Assembly (NCBI GenBank): GCA_030372985.1
Contig: JAUCQB010000204.1
Span: 1-64,000, forward strand
DNA: 64,000 nucleotides
Direction: 5' to 3'
Origin: Phycisphaerae bacterium
GTDB lineage: Bacteria > Planctomycetota > Phycisphaerae > UBA1845 > PWPN01
Of the stretch, positions 28,701 through 36,875 are shown piece after piece. The notes under the pieces are model-generated. The model saw nothing but the letters and a program-made list of their open reading frames with translations. It ran no database searches and was not told where the DNA came from. The position numbers and the translations under genes were made by a program. Within the stretch, counting starts at the first letter, position 1; the number at the start of each line of letters is the position of its first letter.

Positions 28701-28914
28701 CCTCCGACTGCTCGCCGGTGTCACCCGTGATGAAGCAATCATCTCGGCCGTGGTCGACGAACTGTCGAAGCGATACCCGGGCAACACGCTGCTGGAGCGA
28801 TTGGTGGCCGCCGGTCCGGCCGCTCTCATGCCGCCGGCCACATCAACCGCCCCGACCGACACGGCCACCGCGCCGGCCAGCGGGCCGACCACGATGACCC
28901 ATCCGGGAGAATGA
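25759..28914 (+). CDS. O-antigen ligase/polymerase-like membrane protein with C-terminal TPR-like region
   Basis: A 1051-aa protein. Residues about 22-500 form some ten to twelve membrane segments; the signature 'GHGHGSYMLLG' followed by 'DAHNECLQIAAETGLVGV' is that of the Wzy/WaaL (O-antigen ligase-like) superfamily, with the catalytic-region His-Asn. The C-terminal half is soluble and helical, with TPR-like pairs ('LAGRFAEAAELAGQAAEL', 'EAVAACDQAIKEWPN'). The role is probably transfer or polymerisation of surface glycans across the inner membrane. Coupling to the adenosyltransferase through ATGA is unexpected. The C-terminus is a Thr/Ala/Pro low-complexity tail. Confidence 0.85.
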   Translation: MTSEPTPVSGGNARPRASVFDRIMIAIVAVSLASTCLLISATHGSKTGYQEWGPGSVLRNIVELLNFNYAFPTSSGSEVKWLAHGLGVAAAVLAVAVMWFTRSGAAQPAASAEPQPTPPAGGRRLSRVAWAQVALVLLTLWMVVSSQWSPWPEASLGESSRQAIWTIWALILGRVLTRPAARGVATAMTAVLVATAALGIWYRHERSPFMRLEFPIGNPAFMAACLIVGLCLAGAILFGLLAETMDRSRERRSPPARMIAEAVGDLGGWWVVIGALVGGAVMMWALRLTETRAAQWALVFGAGVAVWLGLGKLGRWLLPVGAVVFVAGFVALNWSALTSGVTGRDATLRFRLYAGQYAIQLFSTAPIVGHGHGSYMLLGQEMQAADAEKDPAAFSAPVLGDAHNECLQIAAETGLVGVTLYAVFLLMTFLGALNAWSRAKTPLDQWLLAGALAAFAAVVVEELADVGLRKPGLPAIFYTTVGLTWALSLRLPAAGEPVISAQPKPLRVAGLAAGIIASLGIGWVVWRDWEGALAAYQILARANEQEWDASMRAAQIASSGRLSVEDHVEAYYGTSRSAMLASADALERCMRAASRLPRDAEPPAGLVDMIREDAEEFNRYASICEATGKSLLVTIPGYPRIAWILADLQFYRQQIELIERQAGLRENVQDYSNAVRTLLFLEHNRDPQDMAVAMRLIELCGEESVAYRLDLLRRPLRRGPVPVRQTNRFGIDRLADIEPLMGTMMNEQGFAEAMEKLRGDAQQAMSAKSANDWVDPYAPESLRLLARASKLAGRFAEAAELAGQAAELSKQLGAFFPGAVSNARLDQSRYLMFEQKPSEAVAACDQAIKEWPNVRERELQLQPVMQTRAMYMLAADSEKEARELLGKLYPEAASNELDQLLGDGYVDLCQSFSAFPVQARAAAYDQWLQRALSLNPSDRAAHDLAARRAAEQQDNAAVVEHVKAVIRLSFEQNDDAGGLQYLRLLAGVTRDEAIISAVVDELSKRYPGNTLLERLVAAGPAALMPPATSTAPTDTATAPASGPTTMTHPGE

Positions 28915-29016
28915 CCCGCAACCGATCGCCAGGCAGGACAGGGATTCGGTGATAGGCGACGTGGGCGCGAGGCGTTCGTGAGGGGAGCCCGATCACGAAG
29001 CCCTGGCCCGAACCTG

Positions 29017-30273
29017 CTACCCGCCGCCGAACTCGTGGACCGCCTCGATCATGGCCACGACATTGTCGACCGGCGTTCGGGCTTGAACGTTATGGATGGC
29101 GTCGAATACGAACCCGCCGTTTTTCGAGAAGATCTCGCATCGTGACAGCACCTGCTCGCGAACCTCGTCCGGCGTACCGAAGGGCAGGGTCTTCTGCGTG
29201 TCCACACCGCCGCCCCAGAACGTCAGCTCGTCACCGTAGGTTCGCTTGAGATGTGCCGGATCCATGCCCGACGCCGAGCACTGCACCGGATTGACGATGT
29301 CGAAGCCGGACTCGATGAACGGTCCGAGGAACTGCTCCACCGCCCCGCAGGAGTGCTTGAACGTCTTCCACTTCGTGTGGGCATGGATCCAGTCGTTGAC
29401 CCGCTTGTAGTAGGGCATGTAAAGTTCGCGGAAGGTCTCGCGCGAACAGAAGGCCGAGGTCTGCGTGCCGAAGTCCGTGCCGCAGATGAACACCGCGTCG
29501 ACCGCATCGCCCACGCGGGCGTGGATCTTCGCGAGGTTGGCCAGGGCGATCTCGCACTGCTTGTCAAAAACCTTGTGTACGTAGTCCTGTCGGGCGACGG
29601 TCGATACGTACCACTCCTCGATGTCGCGGATGCCCTTCGGATGCTTGAGAAACGGGGCCGGCACCAGGGCGATGTCGCCGAACGCCATCCCGCCGAAAGT
29701 GGCGATGACTGCCCGACCCGTAGCCGAGGCCCGCTTCACCTCGCGCTCGAAGTGAGCCAGGTCGGCCTCGCTGATCGGCTCGAACTCCTCCAGGTTGTCC
29801 CGCGGATCGAGCTCGTCTTCATCGATCGGCTCCTGCCGGATGATGGTGTCGAAGAAGTAGCCGCCATCGGGCATGCGGCCGCTCGGCGGAACCGAGGTGT
29901 CGCCCTGTGGGTAGATGAACACGTCGCCCTTGGCGTCCATCGTGGTCTTGAAGTGTTCGGAGACCAGCACCTCCAGCCCGAACGGGGCCCGCCAGGGCGT
30001 CCAATTGGTGTTGGCAAAGCCGAAAAGGGTGTTGAGCCCGATGACGCCGGCCACGTCGATGCCCATCGCGTCGGCGAGGTCGTCGTCGATCCACCCGAGC
30101 ATCTGATACGGCTCGTGAACCTTCACCAGCCGCTTTTCCAGGCCATAGTGGTCGCGCAGGGCGGCCACACAGGTGACGTGCATGCCGGTCACGGCCGTCC
30201 CGCCGAAATCCATCGGGACGCGATCCGGCTGCCGGTGATTCAGTGCCGCCACGGCCCGTTCTCTGCTGGTCAC
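29017..30273 (-). CDS. Uroporphyrinogen decarboxylase-family protein, probably a methyltransferase
   Basis: A 418-aa protein of the UroD superfamily, in the branch with corrinoid-dependent methyltransferases (MtaA/MtbA/CmuA type) rather than haem-making HemE. 'MTSRERAVAALNHRQPDRVP' (start read as GTG) is the characteristic N-terminus, and 'FKHSCGAV' gives the His-x-Cys zinc ligands seen in methyltransferase members. A strong AAGGAGGTC places the start at GTG 30273; the open frame upstream is not conserved. It could transfer methyl groups from a corrinoid protein; no corrinoid protein gene is adjacent. Confidence 0.85.
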   Translation of the reverse strand: MTSRERAVAALNHRQPDRVPMDFGGTAVTGMHVTCVAALRDHYGLEKRLVKVHEPYQMLGWIDDDLADAMGIDVAGVIGLNTLFGFANTNWTPWRAPFGLEVLVSEHFKTTMDAKGDVFIYPQGDTSVPPSGRMPDGGYFFDTIIRQEPIDEDELDPRDNLEEFEPISEADLAHFEREVKRASATGRAVIATFGGMAFGDIALVPAPFLKHPKGIRDIEEWYVSTVARQDYVHKVFDKQCEIALANLAKIHARVGDAVDAVFICGTDFGTQTSAFCSRETFRELYMPYYKRVNDWIHAHTKWKTFKHSCGAVEQFLGPFIESGFDIVNPVQCSASGMDPAHLKRTYGDELTFWGGGVDTQKTLPFGTPDEVREQVLSRCEIFSKNGGFVFDAIHNVQARTPVDNVVAMIEAVHEFGGG

Positions 30274-30485
30274 GGTCGACCTCCTTCTGCTCGTTTCAGC
30301 CGGAATCGTATACGGCTGACGCATGGGCCTCAACATTGAAACAAACGCCGACAATCGCATGAGATCACTGAGCCCTTGTTCGGTCGGCATGGATCACTGA
30401 TAATCTGTCCAGTGGCCCGGAGTGTATCCGGGAAAAGCCGGCCGCCCGGCAGATCGATCGGCAATACCTCTCCGAGGAAAGAACC

Positions 30486-31829
30486 ATGAGTCAAGACAAA
30501 GAGTCCCAAGCGTCGCGTCGCGAGTTTCTGAGCGCCTCGGGCCGCATCGCTGCAGCGTCGGCCCTGGGCTTGACGGCCATCCCGGCTGTCCATGCGGCGG
30601 AGGACAATACCATCAAAGTCGCCCTGGTCGGCTGCGGCGGACGGGGCACGGGGGCCGCGGAACAGGCGCTTTCCACGAAGAGCGGCCCAACCAGACTGGT
30701 GGCCATGGCCGACGTGTTCGAACATCGGCTCACGGGCTGTCTGAGCACCCTCTCCCCGAAGCTCGGCAAGCAGATCGACGTTCCGAAGGACCGCCAGTTT
30801 ATCGGCTTCGACGCATACAAGAAAGCCATCGACAGCCTGGACGGATCGGGCGTGGTGATCCTGGCGACGCCGCCGGGTTTTCGGCCGCCGCATCTTGAGT
30901 ACGCGGTCGAGAAGGACTGCAACGTATTCATGGAGAAGGCTTTCGCCGTTGACGGCCCGGGGGTTCGCCGAGTCCTCAAGGCTGGTGAGGAAGCGGAGAG
31001 GAAGAACCTGAAAATCGCCGGCGGCCTGATGAGCCGCCATTCACCGGCCCTCGAGGCGGCCGTGCAGCGGATCCACGACGGCATCATCGGCGAGGTCATC
31101 ACCTGCTGGTCCTACCGAGAACACCAGTCGGTGGGCATCTCGCCCAAATCGGCGGACATGACCGAAATGGCCTACCAGATCAGCCATTTTCACAACTTCA
31201 ACTGGCTCGGCGGCAGCTTCATCCTGGACTGGCTGATTCACAATCTGGACGTCTGCTGCTGGGTCAAGGATGCCTGGCCGGTGTCCGCTCAGGGGCAGGG
31301 CGGGCGGTATCCTCGCACCGAGGCCGACCAGATGTTCGACCACTACGCAGTCGAATATTCCTTTTCCGACGGGACGCGGATGCTCGCCCAGGCCCGGCAC
31401 ATCACCAACTGCTGGAGCTTCTGGGGGAACGTGATCCACGGAACGAAGGGCTCGGCCGTGTTGGGTGAAGGCAAACCCGACCCGCTCATCTACAAAGGCC
31501 ACAAGCAGACCGAGGAGAACATCCTCTGGCGATTCGAGGGCGACAAGGGCAATCAGTACCAGATCGAGCACGATCGGCTCTTCGAGTCCATCCGGCAGAA
31601 CAAGCCGTACAACGAGACGAAGCGCTGCGCCTACGCCACGCTGACCGGCATCCTCGGCCGCATGGCCGCCGAATCGGGCCAGGAGATCACCTGGGAGCAG
31701 GCCCTGGCGTCAGATCTCGTCCTCGCTCCGGGCCTGGAGAGCTACACCATGGATTCGACCCCGCCGATCGTTCCGGACGCCCAGGGCCGATATCCGGTCG
31801 GGATACCGGGCAAGACCAAGGTGCTGTGA
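30486..31829 (+). CDS. Tat-exported Gfo/Idh/MocA family oxidoreductase
   Basis: A 447-aa protein with a Tat signal (ASRREFLSASGRIAAASALG) and a Rossmann motif 'KVALVGCGGRGTGAA'. The catalytic loop reads 'FMEKAFAVDG': the Lys is kept but the usual Pro is Ala. The C-terminal domain is typical of the planctomycete subfamily ('SHFHNFNWLGGSFILDWLIHNLD' region). GAGGAAAG precedes ATG 30486. The last 41 codons are duplicated, with divergence, at 32540-32667. It is divergent from the UroD-like gene. Confidence 0.9.
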   Translation: MSQDKESQASRREFLSASGRIAAASALGLTAIPAVHAAEDNTIKVALVGCGGRGTGAAEQALSTKSGPTRLVAMADVFEHRLTGCLSTLSPKLGKQIDVPKDRQFIGFDAYKKAIDSLDGSGVVILATPPGFRPPHLEYAVEKDCNVFMEKAFAVDGPGVRRVLKAGEEAERKNLKIAGGLMSRHSPALEAAVQRIHDGIIGEVITCWSYREHQSVGISPKSADMTEMAYQISHFHNFNWLGGSFILDWLIHNLDVCCWVKDAWPVSAQGQGGRYPRTEADQMFDHYAVEYSFSDGTRMLAQARHITNCWSFWGNVIHGTKGSAVLGEGKPDPLIYKGHKQTEENILWRFEGDKGNQYQIEHDRLFESIRQNKPYNETKRCAYATLTGILGRMAAESGQEITWEQALASDLVLAPGLESYTMDSTPPIVPDAQGRYPVGIPGKTKVL

Positions 31830-32159
31830 ACGCGGTCGATTCACCGCTGCATGCTGAACGAGGGATCAGACGAACGAATGAGTGGGTGGCGCCGGCCGCG
31901 ACGCGCGTCGCAGATCCGGAAGAACCGGTTTGCACCGCAGCCTCATCCCGACGTAGAATGAGTGAGAGAGCGATGCTCGGAGTCTCCCGGGTTTCTTGTT
32001 TGGCCGAATCGCCCCGCAAGCGACAGGATGGTTTGGAGCCAGGCCACTCATGGAGCCAGGCTTTGGGGAATGGCTTGCCCGGCGGACAAACGAGCGAGTC
32101 CGGCGTGCTGCGGGCAAGTGATGGCTCCGTCAGACCCGTCCAGTGACGTGAGGTGCAAC
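31830..32159. other. Intergenic region
   Basis: 330 bp between the oxidoreductase and the antitoxin-like gene. No gene seen; a TAGAAT element (31954-31959) is a weak promoter candidate for the downstream gene. Confidence 0.35.
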
Positions 32160-32375
32160 ATGGCTGTCTCGACGATTGAAGGAATTGTCGAAAACGGCTG
32201 CATCCGGCTCCGTGACAACGTGATGCTGCCCGACAACACGAAGGTCTACGTCGTGGTTCCTGATATCGAGACGCCGCCGCAGGCACGTGTCTGCAGTCCA
32301 CACTTGGCGCATCCAGAACAGGCTGCCGATTTTGTCAAACATGTCGTCGAGGTGAGCGACGATGCCGGGCTATGA
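32160..32375 (+). CDS. AF2212/DUF104-like small protein, possible antitoxin
   Basis: A 71-aa protein starting MAVSTIEGIVENGCIRLRDN, with 'LPDNTKVYVVVPD'. This matches the short beta-barrel AF2212/DUF104-like family ('I.GIVENG.IRL.....LP..TKVYV'), members of which are antitoxins or partners of small cytoplasmic proteins. GAGGTG lies 5 nt upstream of ATG 32160. The next gene begins inside its last codons, as is usual for this pair, but is broken. Confidence 0.7.
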   Translation: MAVSTIEGIVENGCIRLRDNVMLPDNTKVYVVVPDIETPPQARVCSPHLAHPEQAADFVKHVVEVSDDAGL

Positions 32376-32525
32376 CGGAGCTCGCTTCGATCCGCCGGCC
32401 CCCGTCGCCGAGGTCGCTATCTCCTGGTCGAGGAAGAACGAGGCATTCTGGGTCGAGACATCCTGAATCACATCACACTGCTGCTGGACGGTCCACGGCG
32501 GGAGTGGTTAGAGCATTCTCCATGA
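32362..32525 (+). pseudogene. Broken retroviral-like aspartic protease-family partner protein
   Basis: It begins MPGYDGARFDPPAPVAEV, which matches the N-terminus of small clan AA aspartic-protease-like proteins commonly paired with such antitoxin-like genes ('GF.PPAPVA.V'). After about 15 codons the frame fails (stop within 35 codons). A different frame from 32409 then reads RYLLVEEERGILGRDILNHI and on to 'LLDGPRREW', the C-terminal end of the same family. The middle, including the catalytic Asp motif (D-T/S-G), is missing. I infer an internal deletion with a frame change. Confidence 0.65.
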
Positions 32526-32539
32526 CCTGTGTGGGCTCG

Positions 32540-32667
32540 TCTTGGCGTCGAACTTCGTCCTCGCTCCGGGCCTGGAGAGCTACACCATGGAGTCGACCCC
32601 GCCAATCGTTCCGGACGTCCAGGGCCGCTATCCGGCCGCGATGCCGGGCAAGACCAAGCTGCTGTGA
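32540..32667 (+). pseudogene. Duplicated 3' end of a Gfo/Idh/MocA oxidoreductase
   Basis: This segment reads LASNFVLAPGLESYTMESTP... to PGKTKLL-stop in one frame and aligns over about 123 nt with the end of the oxidoreductase gene at 31707-31829 (roughly 89% identical by eye, frame kept, same stop). No upstream part of the gene is present, so it is a remnant of a second copy. Confidence 0.8.
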
Positions 32668-32669
32668 AG

Positions 32670-32697
32670 GAAGCTATCAGCTCCTAGCTGTTAGCGA
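32670..32697. repeat. Decayed AGCTATCAGC-type repeat
   Basis: AGCTATCAGCTCCTAGCTGTTAGC contains imperfect inverted copies of the word seen at 20206-20241. Confidence 0.4.
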
Positions 32698-32887
32698 GAG
32701 GCGGAACACGCCATAAGGCGTAGATCACTACGAGAAACACAAGAAGGCACAAGAAAGGAAAGCGGTGATGCGGCGCCCGCCTGAACGCCTCTTGTCGTTC
32801 TGAGCGGTCGATTTGCCGCCCGCACGGTACTACCCTTCAGCCCGCATTTGTCGTAGAATCGTCCCTCAGATGATCGACCATCCTGTC

Positions 32888-32974
<87 letters not shown>

Positions 32975-33157
32975 TTCTGCGTCGCTCCTGCATCGTGCCA
33001 CGCGACGCGGGAGCTATACGGAACAGAGCAGCTGAACCGGAGCTGGAGGAACGAAACGCTCAAGCTGAGCACTGACGTGATTAGCCTGCGGTCTTTTCTC
33101 CGTTCTCTGCTCTATCTCAAAGCGCCGCTCCGCCTGGACTGGGCATGCTCGTCTGTG

Positions 33158-35398
33158 CTATGGTGACTTCACTTCGCCGGCAGTCGCCGAATCGGGTCGA
33201 AGCAGCCTCTCCTGGAACCGCTTAAACGCTTTGCCCGCGTAGCTGGCCTCCAGGCTGTTGGGGGCGTTGGCGTGCACCGATGCACAAGTTGTCGACCGGG
33301 TGTCAGCCTCGAGCATCCGGGCATAGACTCCCGCCTTCGCGAGCTCCCGCCGGGCGAGGTCCTTGCGCTTCGCCCGCAGGTGTCGATCCACAAGCACCAT
33401 GTGGTTATAGAAATGAACCGTGTTCTCGCCATAGGCGAACAGGTCGGCATCTTCCCGGATCCTGGCCCGGATGCGGTCGGGCACGTCCCTGGACAACGCG
33501 TAGTCGATGAGTTCGCGGCAGGCCCGCATTTCGGCCACGCTCTCCAGTAACGAGGGGGCGTTGTTGTGTTCATATCGCGTCGGCTCGTACTGCTGGTGCT
33601 CCATGGGGAACAGCTTGGAGGATTGCGAGGCCAGACCGCCGGCCAGCTTGTACTTGAGCATCTTTGCGTTGCACAGGGCCAGTTCGAGGCGGTCGTAGAA
33701 TGCGCGCATGACCTCCGCCGCATCGCCGTACCGTTTGCAGAAGTAATCGTCGCGCAGGGCGTTCACGTCCAGGCCAGGATTCCAGAGCATCCGGGCGAAC
33801 TGGTAGTTCGTCAGAGCCCGCGTGCCCCAGTTGGCGTGCGGGACGTGCATGTAGTCCATGTGCCTCGCGCCTGTCCCGTAGTAGTACGGGATGTCCACGG
33901 CCATGGACTGCGAGAAGCCGGAGGGCAGGTTCTTGTTGCGCGAGATGTTGTAGTACTCGCCGACGAAGAACCGGCCGTGGTACCGGTGCGCCGGACCCAG
34001 GAACCAGCCTTCGTACTTGCCGTGGACGATGGCGTTGAATTCGGTGCAGTCCGGCGAAGTGAAGGCGTGCGCGAAGCATCGGCGAATCGGGTAGAAGCCC
34101 GCGATGCAGTGCTCGTAGTCGAAGTCGGCGGGCAACGGTCGGGTCGGAGGGTCGAGGTAGCCGGTGTAGCACGAGAAGACGATCGATAGGTCGCGGTTGA
34201 GCACGCCGCTTTCACGTGCCCGCACGATTGCCTGGCGGAGCTGGTGGACGAACAGCACGTTGCGGTCGTTGGGTTCGCCGAGGGCCTTGCACTTGTCGCA
34301 GGTACACCATCGGCCACCGTCGAGCATGAAGAACTGGATGCGGTCGGCCCACTTCCAGTCTCCCGCGGCCAACTCGCTGATGAGGTTCCTGGTGAACTCG
34401 GCGACGGCGCTGGGGTTGGCGGTGCAGAAGTTGTCGCCGAACTCGTTCTTGATCTTGAAGCTGCGTTGGCCGTCCTGCCAGCCGAACCATTCCGGGTGGG
34501 CCTCGGCATAGGTGAGCTTGCCGTCACCGTCGGTGTCGCCTTTGCCTTCGCCCTTGGGATAGGGATCCTCGGGCTTGCCTTCGTTGCCGTTGAAGCCCGT
34601 CTGCCGGTACGGATACTCGTGGGTCGGGTTCATGAACCGCGGCATGTGCTGATGGCCGCCGCAGGTCAGGGTCATGCCCAGGCGCTTCAGCGAGGCCGGG
34701 TCTCGACAGGCGACAGTCCAGAGGTTCATTCGGTTGCGGGCCATCCAGAGGAAGAAGTCGTTCGAGGCGCGGTCCTCCCATGCCCAGAAGCCCCGCGTGT
34801 AAAACGCCGGCGTCTCGCGCATGCTCAGGGCGGGTATCGTGAGCTGGTCGACATGCGGGACTTCTTCATGGACCTCGCCGGGCGCAAACCACCGTACACC
34901 GAACTTGTCGAGGAAGGTGTAGACGGCGTAGAGCGTTCCGGCCCGGTCATCGCCGGCGAGTATGACCAGTCCTCCGTCTGCCTGCGGCCGGCTCCGGATC
35001 TGAAAGCCGCCGCCGGCGGGTTCCTTGATTTCGTCGAGATCGAGCGATCGCGCGAGGCGTGCGACCTGCCGGTTGGAGCGGGTGTTGCCGACGAGCATCG
35101 CGTCACCCGAAACCTCCGCGTCATCATCGACAATCGCGAACGCAGCGGAATTCTTCGGCTCGGCGCCGGTCATCCTGCATAGATAGTGCCGCAACTCGGT
35201 TGCGGCGAACGCTTCAGTGCTGACGGTGTCGTCGGTCAGGTCGGCGTCATGCCAATTCACCTCCCGGTACGAGGCGGCGGCCTCCTCGGCAGAACTGTAT
35301 GGACCGAGATTGACCACGATCCGCCAGGTCGAGCCGGCCGCAACCGCCGACGAAGCCATGCACAGGCAGGGCAGAAGAGTGCAAAGCGATTGAATCAT
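33158..35398 (-). CDS. Exported DUF4838-type protein with an EF-hand-like loop
   Basis: A 746-aa protein with a signal peptide (residues 1-21). The N-terminal third has a glycoside hydrolase family 67/115-like beta-domain ('TEAFAATELRHYLCRMTGAEP', 'ILAGDDRAGTLYAVYTFLDK'). The rest matches the DUF4838 layout, including 'RWCTCDKCKALG', a likely metal-binding Cys cluster. An insertion at residues 288-299 reads DTDGDGKLTYAE, an exact EF-hand loop pattern (Asp 1, 3, 5; Gly 6; Glu 12). It is probably a secreted carbohydrate-active or polysaccharide-binding enzyme; catalytic activity is not proven for this family. Confidence 0.85.
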   Translation of the reverse strand: MIQSLCTLLPCLCMASSAVAAGSTWRIVVNLGPYSSAEEAAASYREVNWHDADLTDDTVSTEAFAATELRHYLCRMTGAEPKNSAAFAIVDDDAEVSGDAMLVGNTRSNRQVARLARSLDLDEIKEPAGGGFQIRSRPQADGGLVILAGDDRAGTLYAVYTFLDKFGVRWFAPGEVHEEVPHVDQLTIPALSMRETPAFYTRGFWAWEDRASNDFFLWMARNRMNLWTVACRDPASLKRLGMTLTCGGHQHMPRFMNPTHEYPYRQTGFNGNEGKPEDPYPKGEGKGDTDGDGKLTYAEAHPEWFGWQDGQRSFKIKNEFGDNFCTANPSAVAEFTRNLISELAAGDWKWADRIQFFMLDGGRWCTCDKCKALGEPNDRNVLFVHQLRQAIVRARESGVLNRDLSIVFSCYTGYLDPPTRPLPADFDYEHCIAGFYPIRRCFAHAFTSPDCTEFNAIVHGKYEGWFLGPAHRYHGRFFVGEYYNISRNKNLPSGFSQSMAVDIPYYYGTGARHMDYMHVPHANWGTRALTNYQFARMLWNPGLDVNALRDDYFCKRYGDAAEVMRAFYDRLELALCNAKMLKYKLAGGLASQSSKLFPMEHQQYEPTRYEHNNAPSLLESVAEMRACRELIDYALSRDVPDRIRARIREDADLFAYGENTVHFYNHMVLVDRHLRAKRKDLARRELAKAGVYARMLEADTRSTTCASVHANAPNSLEASYAGKAFKRFQERLLRPDSATAGEVKSP

Positions 35399-35508
35399 TG
35401 TGATTGCTCCATTCCGGTCGAAGAGCGTGAACTGCCGATCCGCCTGCGAGAATAAGGGCAGGGTAACCGGGCATCAACAGGGGGCGTTCCCGATTCGCAC
35501 GGGACGCT

Positions 35509-35514
35509 ATAATG
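35509..35514 (+). promoter_or_regulatory. -10 element upstream of the SGNH hydrolase
   Basis: TATAAT in the context GCTATAATGC, 53-59 nt upstream of the preferred start. No good -35 is seen. Confidence 0.45.
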
Positions 35515-35572
35515 CTCCCGCCGGAGCCCGGCGATGCGACCGGCTCGGGGGCTGCCGCAGGAGTGCATGTCG

Positions 35573-36751
35573 ATGCGTACACGACCAACCGTGATGATCG
35601 GGCGGGTCTTGCCGTTCTTGGCCCTGGTGCTGCCGGGCTTGCCCGCCCGGGCAGCCGACCGCGACGCTCGGCGAGAGATGTCGGCTGCATCCAGTCGGCC
35701 GGTCGTCCAGGAGACCGCCGGGGAGGACGATGCTGCGGAGGCAAAGCGGCGACTCGATGTCGAGTGGCTCTCATTCCCGGACTCCGCACGATTCAAGGTG
35801 CTGGGACTGCACTGGTTCGATGAGAACAAGCCGAGATTGTGGCGGATGCCGGCAGCGACGTTCGACGCTCTGCCCAGCGGCGTGAAGCGACAAGCCAAGG
35901 CCCCGTCCGGCGGGCGGATCCTGTTCAGGTGCAACACAGGCTCGCTCGGGTTGAGGGTGATCCCTCAGAGCAAGGGTAACTTGAGCTGCCTCGACGTGTA
36001 CGTCAACGGTCGCTACCTGCGTTCGGTGGCTGCGGAAGAGGCCAACACCCAAGCGAGCCTGACACTGTTCACGGAGCTCGACAGGCAAGAGAAGGAGATC
36101 CTCGTCTACCTGCCGTACCGGCAAGAGCTGGTCGTCCAGGCCGTGGGCGTCGACGAGGATACGCTCTTTGGCGAGCCGCGGCACAGCTTCTCGAGGCCGT
36201 TGCCGATCGTGTTTTACGGATCGTCGGTGTGCCAGGGCAGCGGAGCGTACAAGCCGGGGATGACTTACGAGGCCATTCTGGGGCGGGAATTAAACGTCGA
36301 CTTTGTCAACCTGGGATTCGGGGGCGCGGGCAAGGCCGAGGCGAACGTGGTCGATCTGGTCAACTCGATCCCGGCCTGCTGTTACGTGTTCGATCTTGGT
36401 AAATCCTACGGCATGCAGGACGAGACGGCGTACAAGCGCATGCTGCAAACCGTGCGGGCGTCACATCCGGACATTCCCATGGTGTGTGTGACGCCGATCA
36501 CCTCCTCGCTGGAAACGCACAGCGAGGAATACTTGACGCGGAGTCTTCACACGCGTGAGGTGATGCGCGAGGCAGCTCGCGACCTCATGCAGACCGGCGA
36601 CAAGAACCTGTACCTGCTCGAAGGCCCCGACCTTCTGGGGCTCGATGATCACGACGGGCTTTCCAGAGATGGCGTACACCCGACCGACTACGGCTACAGT
36701 CTGATTGCCCGCCGGCTGTCGCCCACCTTGACAAAGGCGTTGGGGCTATGA
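35573..36751 (+). CDS. Exported SGNH/GDSL-family hydrolase
   Basis: A 392-aa protein from ATG 35573, giving a clear signal peptide (MRTRPTVMIGRVLPFLALVL, ending PARA); AGGAG is 9 nt upstream. In-frame ATGs at 35534 and 35567 are possible. Residues about 40-200 form an all-beta N-terminal domain. The SGNH catalytic domain follows: nucleophile Ser in 'FYGSSVCQG' (S218), Gly in 'LGFGGAG', and the C-terminal 'RDGVHPTDYG' with catalytic Asp and His. Enzymes of this type deacetylate or de-esterify polysaccharides. It converges with the PEP-CTERM gene. Confidence 0.88.
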   Translation: MRTRPTVMIGRVLPFLALVLPGLPARAADRDARREMSAASSRPVVQETAGEDDAAEAKRRLDVEWLSFPDSARFKVLGLHWFDENKPRLWRMPAATFDALPSGVKRQAKAPSGGRILFRCNTGSLGLRVIPQSKGNLSCLDVYVNGRYLRSVAAEEANTQASLTLFTELDRQEKEILVYLPYRQELVVQAVGVDEDTLFGEPRHSFSRPLPIVFYGSSVCQGSGAYKPGMTYEAILGRELNVDFVNLGFGGAGKAEANVVDLVNSIPACCYVFDLGKSYGMQDETAYKRMLQTVRASHPDIPMVCVTPITSSLETHSEEYLTRSLHTREVMREAARDLMQTGDKNLYLLEGPDLLGLDDHDGLSRDGVHPTDYGYSLIARRLSPTLTKALGL

Positions 36752-36762
36752 TCTGCGGCTTT

Positions 36763-36846
36763 GGATGACCCGGCGTCAGCCACCTTGCTCGACGCCGGGC
36801 CATCCATACGGTGCCGTGGGCTTGTTCTTCGTACGGCACCGAACGC
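36763..36846. terminator. Two hairpins between convergent genes
   Basis: A 14-bp stem (GATGACCCGGCGTC / GACGCCGGGCCATC, one G-T) is followed by a second stem (CGGTGCCGT/ACGGCACCG). They lie between convergent stops at 36751 and 36876 and probably act as a bidirectional terminator, though no T-run follows. Confidence 0.5.
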
Positions 36847-36875
36847 AACAACGTCTCAATCGACCTGCCGTTCGT

